A stretch of 22,108 bases of DNA, from assembly GCA_964498125.1 (NCBI GenBank), contig CAZCGE010000036.1, positions 1 to 22,108 on the forward strand, given 5' to 3'. Below, piece by piece: positions 6,842 to 13,490 of the stretch. Numbering within the stretch: position 1 is the stretch's first letter; each line of letters begins with the position of its first letter. Under the pieces are notes generated by a model that saw only the letters and a program-made list of their open reading frames with translations, was not told where the DNA came from and searched no databases. The stretch comes from CAMDBL01 sp964498125 (GTDB lineage: Bacteria > Pseudomonadota > Alphaproteobacteria > Rhizobiales > Hyphomicrobiaceae). The translations under genes were made by a program, and so were the position numbers.

Positions 6842-8921
6842 CGCTCTCCTTCCGGCCGTTGTGCTGCAACGCAAGGCGGTGGTCTACGTCCGCCAATCGA
6901 CGCCGCAGCAAGTGCAATCGAATCTGGAGAGCCAGCGGCGCCAATACGAGTTGGTCGATGTTGCCAAGCAGCGCGGGTTCAAGGAGGTCGAGGTCATCGA
7001 CGATGACCTTGGCCGATCCGCCAGCGGCGCCGTCGAGCGCCCCGGCTTCGACCGCCTGGTCGCCGCCTTGTGTGCCGGGCAGGTCGGCGCCGTCCTATGC
7101 CTCGATGCATCTCGTCTCGCGCGCAACGGCCGCGACTGGCACCATCTGCTCGAGCTGTGCGGATTGGTCGAGGCCCGCGTCATCGACCTCGACGGTGTCT
7201 ATGATCCGTGTCGCCCCAACGACCGCCTGCTGCTCGGCATGAAAGGCAGCATCAGCGAGTTCGAGTTGGGCGTCATCCGATCGCGGATGTACGAGGCGGC
7301 ACGATCGAAGGCGAGGCGCGGCGAGCTGCGGATCTCAGCGCCGATCGGCTACGCCTGGGATCGCCATTTCGGTCTTGACCTCGATCCGGATCGCAGGTTG
7401 CAGGAGGTGATCAGGCTCGTCTTCCAGAAGTTCCGGGAACTCGGCAGCGCCCGCCAAGTGCTGTTGTGGATGGCATCGGAGAAAATCCACTTTCCCTATC
7501 CGTCGAACGGCAGGACATTGACGTCCTTCGAGTGGCGACCGATCAGATATCGCAATGTCATCTCGATTCTGAAGAACCCATTCTATGCCGGCGTCTACGC
7601 CTACGGGAAGAGCGAGAAGCGCACGGAGATCATCGATGGCCGTGCACGCAAGAGCTACGGCCACCGAAAGCCGATGGACACCTGGGAGGTGTTCATCAAG
7701 GATCACCACCCGGGCTACATCAACTGGGCGGAGTACGAGCGCAATCAGGCGCTGCTCGCCGGCAATGCTTACGGCCGTGTCGGAGACACCAAGTCGGGTC
7801 GTGGCGGACAAGCGCTGCTGGCTGGTCTCATCTGCTGCGCCCGCTGTGGCCGTCGGCTCGTCGTCGCCTACCGTGGGCGCCGTCGGAGCTATCCGACTTA
7901 TCGATGCGACAGGCCCAATCTGCAGCTGGGTCATCGACGGTGCATAATCTTCGGCGGGGGGCGTGTCGATGACGCGATCGCAGTCGAGTTGCTGCGGGCC
8001 GTGTCGCCGCTGGCGATCGAGGCCGCAGAGGAGGCCGGGCGCATGCTGAAGGAGGAGGGAAAGGATCGACTGCATATTGCAGAGCTGGAACTCACCCAGG
8101 CCAAGTACGATGCCTCTTTGGCCGAACGCCGTTACGCCGCATGCGATCCGGACAATCGCCTGATTGCGGCTCAGCTGGAGAAGGCGTGGGAGGCCGCACT
8201 GCAACGGGTTGAGCAATGTCGCAAGCGCCTCGACGATCTGCAGGCGCCAGACCAAGGCGGCACGCGCCCGGACTTCTCTGGACTGGCCGACAACCTCACT
8301 GCGGCATGGATAGCACCACAAACGACGATGCGGACACGCCAGCGGCTGGTGCGGGCCCTGATCACGGAGATCGTCGCCGACGTCGACGAGGCCGCTGGCG
8401 AGATCGTGCTCGTCATCCACTGGAAAGGCGGCCAGCATTCCGAACTGCGGGTCAAGAAGCCGAAAAGTGGGGAGCACGGGTGCTGCACTTCCGAGCAGGC
8501 GCTGGCTGTCATGCGCACCATGGCCGGCCGCTGGTCGGATCAGGATATCGCTGCCTCGCTGAACCGCATGGGGATGCCGACCGGCCAGGGCAAGACTTGG
8601 ACGGCGCACCGTGTCGGGTCGATACGCCGAGTGAATGGCATCCACGGCTACCTCTCGGCCGAGAAGAATGGCGAGTGGTTGACCCTGCGCGATGCCGCCG
8701 CCAAGCTCGGCGTCAGCCACCATCAGGTTCGCAAGCTGATCAAGGCTGGCGTTTTGGCAAGCGAGCAGATCATTCCCGATGCACCACACCAGATCCGGGC
8801 GGCTGATCTCGAGAGCGAGCCGGTCGCCACCGCGCTCAAGCGAAAAGGTCGCCCGTGTCGGGCAATCCCAGAAAATCAGCTCTCAATGTTTCCAAGCACT
8901 TACGAAGGGGGCGCAGAATGA
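6828..8921 (+). CDS. Large serine recombinase with C-terminal helix-turn-helix
   Basis: A 697-aa site-specific recombinase. The resolvase domain starts at about residue 16: VVYVRQSTPQQ gives the nucleophile Ser24, with DLGRSASG at 60-67, RPGF at 71-74, and DASRLARNGRDWHHLLELC at 93-111 holding the active-site arginines. The recombinase domain follows (about 170-310; APIGYAWD, ILKNPFYAGVYAYG), then a zinc ribbon with Cys337, Cys340, Cys360 and Cys372. A likely coiled coil spans about 385-470. The C-terminus adds an excisionase/MerR-like helix-turn-helix, LTLRDAAAKLGVSHHQVRK, at about 614-632. The start overlaps the preceding small gene. The gene is intact and ends 15 bases from the element edge. 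Its likely job is integrating and excising this element at the IS66 tnpC site. Confidence 0.93.
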   Translation: MSTNDALLPAVVLQRKAVVYVRQSTPQQVQSNLESQRRQYELVDVAKQRGFKEVEVIDDDLGRSASGAVERPGFDRLVAALCAGQVGAVLCLDASRLARNGRDWHHLLELCGLVEARVIDLDGVYDPCRPNDRLLLGMKGSISEFELGVIRSRMYEAARSKARRGELRISAPIGYAWDRHFGLDLDPDRRLQEVIRLVFQKFRELGSARQVLLWMASEKIHFPYPSNGRTLTSFEWRPIRYRNVISILKNPFYAGVYAYGKSEKRTEIIDGRARKSYGHRKPMDTWEVFIKDHHPGYINWAEYERNQALLAGNAYGRVGDTKSGRGGQALLAGLICCARCGRRLVVAYRGRRRSYPTYRCDRPNLQLGHRRCIIFGGGRVDDAIAVELLRAVSPLAIEAAEEAGRMLKEEGKDRLHIAELELTQAKYDASLAERRYAACDPDNRLIAAQLEKAWEAALQRVEQCRKRLDDLQAPDQGGTRPDFSGLADNLTAAWIAPQTTMRTRQRLVRALITEIVADVDEAAGEIVLVIHWKGGQHSELRVKKPKSGEHGCCTSEQALAVMRTMAGRWSDQDIAASLNRMGMPTGQGKTWTAHRVGSIRRVNGIHGYLSAEKNGEWLTLRDAAAKLGVSHHQVRKLIKAGVLASEQIIPDAPHQIRAADLESEPVATALKRKGRPCRAIPENQLSMFPSTYEGGAE

Positions 8922-8936
8922 CTCGGCCATCGCGAT
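8913..8936. other. Right attachment junction (attR-like) of the serine-recombinase element
   Basis: GCAGAATG (8913-8920) overlaps the recombinase stop codon, followed by ten bases, CGCG (8931-8934) and AT (8935-8936), after which IS66 tnpC resumes. This mirrors the left junction. Joining the two element ends gives CGCGATCGCG at the centre, with GCAGAATG and CATTCTGC on the two sides. Confidence 0.6.
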
Positions 8937-10310
8937 GCCGCGGATGGAACGCTCGGCGGCGTTGTTCGACAGGCAGATGCGGCCATCGTCGAGGAAGCGC
9001 GTGAACGCCTTCCAGTGATTGAACGTGTAGGCGATGGCCTTCGCCAGCGGCCCTTTCGGTGACAGTTTTCTGCGTTCGCCGCGCAGCCATTGCTCGAAGC
9101 TGTCGACCAACGGTTTTGATCGCAGGCGCCGCGCCGCGAGACGTTCGGCTGCCGACTGACCGTTGATCTCGCGTTCGATGGCAAACAACGCGTCAATGCG
9201 CACCACGGCTTCGATCGCGATCGGCATTTTGCGCAAGCGCGCCAGCTCGAAGAATTTTCTGCGGCTGTGGGACCAGCATGCGGCTTCGATGATCGGCCCG
9301 GGTTTGCGGCCGTCGACGAACAGGCCGTTGAAGCCGGAGTAGGCGTCGGCCTGGCAGATGCCGGTGTAAGCGGCGAGCTGGCGCTCCGCGTGCTCCCCTT
9401 CGCGCGTCGGTGAGTAGTAGAATACCGCAACTGCTGCCGCTTTGCCGCCGAACGGGCGATCGTCGCGCACGTGTGTCCACAGGCGGCCCGTGCGGCACTG
9501 GCCTTTCGCGAGCACCGGCACCGTCGTGTCATCGACGTGCAGGCGCTCCGCCGCGTGCGCGTGTTTCTCGATGGCATCGCGCAGCGGCATCAGCGTCGCT
9601 GCAGCCGCGCCGACCCAGTCGGCCATCGTCGAGACATCGAGCGCAACGCCTTCGCGCGCGAAGATCTGGCTCTGGCGGTTGAGCGGCAGATGCGCGCCGT
9701 ACTTGTTGAACAGGACCTCGGCGAGCAGAACGGGCCCGGCACGTCCGCGCGCGATCGGGTGCGACGGCGCAGGCGGCTGCGCGATCTTTTCGCATGCACG
9801 GCAGCTGAACTTCTCGCGCACGTGCTGCACGACTTTCCACGTCGCCGGCACGCGCTCCAGCGTCTCGGTCACATCCTCGCCGAGCTTGCGCAGTTTGTCC
9901 CCGCCACAGCACGGGCACGTCGATGCTGCGGGCACGATCACACGCTCGCGCGGCAGGTTCGCGGGCAGCGGCCGCCGCGCCGGAATATTGCGAACCTTCG
10001 GCAGCTTCGCGACAGTGCCGTCAGACACTTGTGCTGCTGCCGCCGCTGCAGCGATCTCGTCCGCAGCCGTTTCCTCGGCGCGCCGCGCGACCAACTCGTC
10101 GAGCTGCAGTTCGAGCTGATCCATCAGCACCGACGTGCGTTCGGACGAGGCGCCGAACTTGCCGTGTTGCAGCTTGGCGATGGTCAGCTTCAGGTTCTCG
10201 ACCTCGGCGTCGAGATCGACAGCGCGCTTGGTCGCGGCAATCAGCATCGCTTTCAGCGAGACGATATCGTCGGGAAGCTGCGCCGGATCGAGAGCCATGC
10301 GCGAAACCAT
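8937..10310 (-). pseudogene. tnpC: IS66 transposase TnpC, N-terminal and catalytic part
   Basis: About 458 codons of IS66 TnpC. In order: an N-terminal coiled-coil region (DLDAEVENLKLTIAKLQHGKFG, SSER), a zinc-binding segment (CPCCGGDKL and, 30 or so residues later, CRACEKI), and the DDE domain with HVDDTTVPV, QADAYSGFNGLF and NNAAERS as the likely catalytic D, D and E. Sequence then leaves the family at RGI, where the serine-recombinase element is inserted, and the frame would stop a few codons inside it (8883). All catalytic residues are kept but the C-terminal domain (6074-6310) is cut off. The start chosen is MVSRMALDPAQL at 10310; MALDP at 10298 is also possible. It lies 90 bases after tnpB. 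Confidence 0.93.
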
Positions 10311-10399
10311 AGCTGCTTCGTGCGGCGCGCAAACGTGGGATCGAACCGCGCGGCCGAGATCGTCCGTCAAAGACGCACGGCGGCCACAGTCGGCTGGCG

Positions 10400-10762
10400 T
10401 CATCCGGCGACTTGCGGCCGCCACGTGTGCTGGGGGCTGCGCCAATCGATGCCTTCGAGCATATAGCCGAGTTGCGCCGGTGAAATCGCAACCGCACCCT
10501 CAGTCGCTGTCGGCCAAATAAAACGCCCACGCTCCAGCCGCTTCGTGAACAGGCATGCGCCATGGCCATCGTGCCAGATCACCTTGACGAGATCGCCGCG
10601 GCGTCCGCGAAAGACAAACAGATGACCCGCGTGCGGGTCCTGGGCCAGCGTCTCCTGCACCAGGACGGCGAGCGAGGAAAAGCCCTTGCGCATGTCGGTG
10701 TGGCCGGTCGCGAGCCACACGCGCACCGCGCCGGTTCCGGTCTGCGATGGAACCGGGATCAT
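10400..10762 (-). CDS. tnpB: IS66 accessory protein TnpB
   Basis: The 120-aa second protein of IS66-type elements, needed for transposition but with an unclear biochemical role. It shows the family's typical segments VWLATGHTDMRKGFSSLA, LFVFRGRRGDLVKVIWHD, GHGACLFTKRLERGRFIWP and an AQLGYMLEGIDW end. The true start is the ATG at 10760-10762 (MIPVPSQ), which overlaps the tnpA stop as ATGA, the usual translational coupling. A longer upstream frame is not real. Confidence 0.94.
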   Translation of the reverse strand: MIPVPSQTGTGAVRVWLATGHTDMRKGFSSLAVLVQETLAQDPHAGHLFVFRGRRGDLVKVIWHDGHGACLFTKRLERGRFIWPTATEGAVAISPAQLGYMLEGIDWRSPQHTWRPQVAG

Positions 10763-11244
10763 CGGTTCGTCTCCCGCACGCCTTCGGCATGACCCTCCAG
10801 CGCCGCGATGATGCGCACGAGGGCAGCCGCGTCGATATCCGACCCGACGCGCACCATGCGCCCGCCTGCGATCACGATCTCGATGATGCCCGGCTCCATG
10901 GCCACCGACTTCATGGCGCCCGACTTCATGGAACACGGCACCGCAGCCGGCGCTGATTGTGCCGGCGGCGCCAGCATCACGGGTACGAAGCTCAGGGCAG
11001 GTCGCGGCGCCGACGGCGTGCTGCCTCGCTGCGGCTCGCTCGCTGTCGCTGGCACTTCGGCTCCAAGGTCACGGCACCAGCGGAACAGCAGGCTCGTATG
11101 AATGCCGTGCCGCCGCGCGACATCCGACAACGTCGCCTCACCGATGCCGATCTCGCCGATGATTGCCCGCTTCTGCGTAACGCTCCAGCTCCGCCGCGTC
11201 GAAGCGATGACCTCGAACCGAGGCGTGGTCCTATCTCCAGACAT
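10759..11244 (-). CDS. tnpA: IS66 transposase-associated protein TnpA
   Basis: A 161-aa protein with an N-terminal helix-turn-helix of the IS3/IS66 Orf1 type: WSVTQKRAIIGEIGIGEATLSDVA, then RRHGIHTSLLFRWCRDL. A variable Ala/Pro/Met-rich linker (about residues 65-115) and a C-terminal segment (IIEIVIAGGRMVRVGSDID, LVRIIAALEG) follow, as in other IS66 TnpA proteins. It is the first gene inside the right inverted repeat and is coupled to tnpB by an ATGA overlap. In the family it contributes DNA recognition for transposition. Confidence 0.93.
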   Translation of the reverse strand: MSGDRTTPRFEVIASTRRSWSVTQKRAIIGEIGIGEATLSDVARRHGIHTSLLFRWCRDLGAEVPATASEPQRGSTPSAPRPALSFVPVMLAPPAQSAPAAVPCSMKSGAMKSVAMEPGIIEIVIAGGRMVRVGSDIDAAALVRIIAALEGHAEGVRETNR

Positions 11245-11311
11245 ATGGCAGCCCTATCTCCAGCAAGTGTTCCGCTGGAGACAGACGCGCTATTCGAGGC
11301 AGACGAGCAAG

Positions 11312-11333
11312 GCGGCCCTGGCCGGAGGCTTAC
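11312..11333 (-). repeat. IS66 right inverted repeat
   Basis: A 22-bp repeat reading GTAAGCCTCC inward on the minus strand, 21 of 22 identical to the left end. Confidence 0.92.
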
Positions 11334-11341
11334 GGAGGAGG
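11334..11341. repeat. Target-site duplication of the IS66 element, right copy
   Basis: GGAGGAGG immediately follows the right inverted repeat and equals 6028-6035. Confidence 0.93.
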
Positions 11342-11568
11342 TCGTCGCCTACGCCATCGACGAGGCCACTCTTGAACTATTGCAGCGGGTGGTCGGCTTC
11401 TATAGCCGCCTCGACGCGGGCAGCCTGGTCGAGCTGACGCATGCGCCCGGCGGCCCCTGGCACAAGGTCTGGCAACACAACGGCAAGATTAATCCCAGCA
11501 TGCGGATCGGCAATCGGGACATCGAGCGTTTTTATTCCCGGATTCCACGCTTTCCCACGCTCCAGTGA
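11342..11568 (+). pseudogene. SocA/Panacea-domain antitoxin-like gene, 3' part
   Basis: The last 75 codons of the gene whose 5' part is at 5765-6035. After removal of the IS66 element and one duplication copy the frame continues VVAYAIDEATLELLQRVVG, then LVELTHAPGGPWHKVW and a terminal RIGNRDIERFYSR. The LTH..GGPW segment is a well known feature of the DUF4065 C-terminus. No start codon belongs to this part. The restored gene would end 150 bases before higB in the same direction, so it may once have been part of, or neighbour to, the higBA module. Confidence 0.87.
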
Positions 11569-11671
11569 GATCGTTGCCGAACAGCGGCGTCCGAGAATCG
11601 TGCGATCGATGCCTATCGTGGCTGGACTCCGCCACGCCAATCACTTATCAACGATCTCGTTTTGGGAGGCC

Positions 11672-11700
11672 TTGACTAACTCCCATATTGGGACTATATC
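11672..11700 (+). promoter_or_regulatory. Probable higBA promoter with internal operator
   Basis: TTGACT (11672-11677), a 17-base spacer and TATATC (11695-11700) lie just upstream of higB. The spacer contains the inverted repeat TCCCA-TAT-TGGGA (11681-11693), placed where a HigA-type antitoxin would block RNA polymerase. Confidence 0.55.
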
Positions 11701-11721
11701 CATGACGGTCGGGAGCCGGGC

Positions 11722-12030
11722 ATGCAGATTCTGTCGAAGAAGGCTCTCAGGGACTATTGGGAAGCCTACCAGGGAGCAGATCAGCCCGCTCTTGAGCAGG
11801 CGCTCAAGGCATGGTTCCGCGAGGTCAAGAAGGCTCAGTGGAACAATGCCGGTGAGTTGAAGGAGAAGTACCGCAGCGCCAGCATCCTTCGAAAGAACCG
11901 GGCGGTGTTCAACATCTGCGGCAACAAATTCAGGTTGGTTGTCGGAGTGAATTACTCCGTTAAGGTCGTGTACATCAAATGGCTGGGAACTCACGCCGAG
12001 TACGACGACATCGACGCGGAGGGGGTGTGA
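11722..12030 (+). CDS. higB: HigB-type mRNA interferase toxin
   Basis: A 102-aa RelE-superfamily toxin of the HigB type (PF09907), which in the family cleaves mRNA at the ribosome. Recognisable parts are ALKAWFREVKKAQWNN at about residues 31-46, ELKEKYRSASIL, RAVFNICGNKFRLVVGVNY at about 61-79 and VYIKWLGTHAEYDDID near the end. The start ATG at 11722 has GGGAG upstream, and the size is typical. The stop is one base before the next ATG, so toxin and antitoxin are one coupled operon with the toxin first, the usual HigBA order. The gene is intact and lies outside the IS66 insertion. Confidence 0.93.
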   Translation: MQILSKKALRDYWEAYQGADQPALEQALKAWFREVKKAQWNNAGELKEKYRSASILRKNRAVFNICGNKFRLVVGVNYSVKVVYIKWLGTHAEYDDIDAEGV

Positions 12031-12031
12031 C

Positions 12032-13243
12032 ATGAAGAGCGTACATCTGATCCGGACCGAGACCGAATACAAGGCGGCTTTGGCGCGTGCCGAGCAGCTC
12101 ATGGAGGCGGAGGCCGGAACGCCTCAGGGCGACGAGCTCGAGCACCTGGCGATGGTAATCGAGGCCTATGAGGACAAGCATCATCCGATCGAGTTGCCCG
12201 ATCCGATCGCTGCGATCCAGTTCCGCATGGAGCAGGAGGGGCTGACGAACAAGGACCTCGCCCCTTACATCGGCAGTTCGGGCAAGGTATCCGAGGTGCT
12301 GTCCGGCGAGCGTGACCTGACGCTGTCGATGATCCGGGCACTCCATAAGCATCTCGGCATTCCGGCCGAAGTGCTGATTCAGGAGGCCGGGGGCACGATT
12401 CCCGAGGATGTCGAGGGCTTGGACTGGAGCCGGTTTCCCGTGGCGGAGATGGCGAAGCGCGGCTTCCTCAAGGCAAAGAAGAACGTCAAGGAAAATGCCG
12501 AGCGCGTGATGCGCGAGCTGATCAGCCGGGCTGGTGGGCTCGAGGTTGCAGCGCCGTTGTGCCGGAAGAACGATGGCGCCCGGCGCAACGCCAAGATGGA
12601 CAGTTATGCGCTTGCTGGCTGGTGCATGCATGTGCTGGCCAAGGCAGGCAGCGCGAAGCCGAAGACTTCCTATAGGAAGGGCATTATCACGCCGGGGTTC
12701 CTGCGGGAGGTGGCGAAGCTGAGCGCCTTTGAGGATGGCCCCAAGCGCGCGCAGGACTATCTGGCGGAGCACGGGATCGTACTGATCATCGCCCAGCGCC
12801 TGACCAATACCTACCTCGACGGCGCCGCGATGCTGCTCGAGGACGGCACGCCCGTGATTGGCATGACGCTGCGGTATGACCGTCTCGACAATTTCTGGTT
12901 CTGCCTGCTGCACGAGTTGACGCACGTGGCTCGCCATCTCGGCGATGGCGGCGAGCGATTGTTCGTCGACGATTTCGATCTGCGATCAAAAGACGACGAC
13001 GCGCGCGAGCGGGAGGCGGATGATTGGGCCGAGGAGGCTCTGATTCCCAAGGCGGAGTGGGACGAGCATCCGGCGCAAGACGCACCCTATGCATCGAATA
13101 TTATATCGCTGGCCCAAAGAGTCGGAGTGCATCCAGCAATCGTGGCCGGCCGCATCCGCTGGCGGGACCGCAACTATCGTATCTTGTCGCAGTTCGTAGG
13201 CAATGGAGAGGTGAGCAAGCACTTTTACGCTCAGTGGAATTGA
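12032..13243 (+). CDS. higA: HigA-type antitoxin fused to an ImmA/IrrE-like zinc protease
   Basis: A 403-aa protein. Residues 1-120 look like a HigA antitoxin: an N-terminal dimer segment (ALARAEQLMEAEAGTPQGDE), then a helix-turn-helix (GLTNKDLAPYIGSSGKVSEV, LSGERDLTLSMIRALHKHLGI). Residues 235-340 carry a COG2856/ImmA-IrrE metallopeptidase motif, HELTH at 294-298, with a further probable metal ligand in EREADDWA (Glu328). The middle (150-230) is of unknown fold. The start is one base after the higB stop and GGAGGGGG precedes it. ImmA proteases cut repressors, so the fusion could allow self-cleavage or stress-triggered release of HigB. That is inference. A stand-alone HigA is about 100-130 aa, so the C-terminal 280 residues are extra, though such fusions exist in databases to my knowledge. 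Confidence 0.88.
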   Translation: MKSVHLIRTETEYKAALARAEQLMEAEAGTPQGDELEHLAMVIEAYEDKHHPIELPDPIAAIQFRMEQEGLTNKDLAPYIGSSGKVSEVLSGERDLTLSMIRALHKHLGIPAEVLIQEAGGTIPEDVEGLDWSRFPVAEMAKRGFLKAKKNVKENAERVMRELISRAGGLEVAAPLCRKNDGARRNAKMDSYALAGWCMHVLAKAGSAKPKTSYRKGIITPGFLREVAKLSAFEDGPKRAQDYLAEHGIVLIIAQRLTNTYLDGAAMLLEDGTPVIGMTLRYDRLDNFWFCLLHELTHVARHLGDGGERLFVDDFDLRSKDDDAREREADDWAEEALIPKAEWDEHPAQDAPYASNIISLAQRVGVHPAIVAGRIRWRDRNYRILSQFVGNGEVSKHFYAQWN

Positions 13244-13311
13244 AGAGTCGGTAACGGCAGGCGCTGTGTTGGTCGGGTTCGCCTCGCATTTTGCAAGCAT
13301 GGAGGCGGCCC

Positions 13312-13377
13312 ATGGCCAAGCTCGAAGTCCCGTCGTTGCAACAGGTGATCAGAATAAGGACTCTAGCAAAGCATTGA
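13312..13377 (+). pseudogene. 21-codon stub of a truncated gene
   Basis: ATG at 13312 is preceded by GGAGG nine bases upstream, a strong ribosome binding site. The peptide opens MAKLEVPSLQ and ends at a TGA at 13375-13377. I recall MAKLEVPSLQ as the N-terminus of a rhizobial hypothetical protein family of about 100-150 aa, often near toxin-antitoxin genes. If so, only the first dozen residues survive and the rest was deleted at the right edge of the accessory block. The family recall is from memory and unverified. Confidence 0.4.
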
Positions 13378-13392
13378 TTCTAGTGTGCTTCA

Positions 13393-13447
13393 GATTCCGA
13401 AGTCCGCGGCTCGACTTTGCTGCAAGGTGGTTGCGGACTTCGGAATC
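13393..13447. repeat. Palindrome upstream of prfA (15-bp stem)
   Basis: Perfect 15-bp arms GATTCCGAAGTCCGC (13393-13407) and its complement (13433-13447) flank a 25-nt spacer. The architecture (15-16 bp stem, 23-25 nt spacer) resembles the palindrome after lysC, but the sequence differs. It marks the boundary between the accessory block and prfA. Confidence 0.7.
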
Positions 13448-13490
13448 ATCACACGAGACCCGCGCCGCAATCAGGCCGATCACGGAACCC

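Larger units (their letters stand above)
6311..8936 (+). mobile_element. Serine-recombinase mobile element inside IS66 tnpC
   Basis: About 2.6 kb separates two collinear halves of tnpC. Cutting it out at an AT dinucleotide present at both edges (6309-6310 and 8935-8936) restores tnpC with no base gained or lost. A 2-bp crossover is what large serine recombinases use. The element contains three plus-strand frames packed with overlaps: a start-less small frame (6334-6831), a 72-aa protein (6623-6841) and the recombinase (6828-8921). The recombinase stop lies 15 bases from the right edge. There is no cargo beyond these, so it looks like a minimal self-mobilising unit that uses IS66 as its target. 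Confidence 0.8.
6036..11333 (-). mobile_element. IS66-family insertion sequence, itself interrupted
   Basis: The element is bounded by 22-bp terminal inverted repeats starting GTAAGC (6036-6057 and 11312-11333, 21 of 22 matching) and flanked by perfect 8-bp duplications. It carries tnpA, tnpB and tnpC on the minus strand in the standard IS66 order. Its length is 5298 bp. Removing the 2626-bp serine-recombinase element inside tnpC leaves 2672 bp, a normal IS66 size. It sits inside a SocA-like antitoxin gene. The near-identical repeats and intact duplication suggest a fairly recent insertion. With tnpC broken it cannot make its own full transposase unless the inner element excises. Confidence 0.95.

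Noticed and set aside
7335..8789. A 484-codon minus-strand frame opposite the serine recombinase
   Set aside because: The recombinase frame has every expected motif; the antisense frame has none.
11975..12937. A 320-codon minus-strand frame opposite the higA-protease gene
   Set aside because: Shadow of a gene with clear helix-turn-helix and HELTH motifs, and no motifs of its own.
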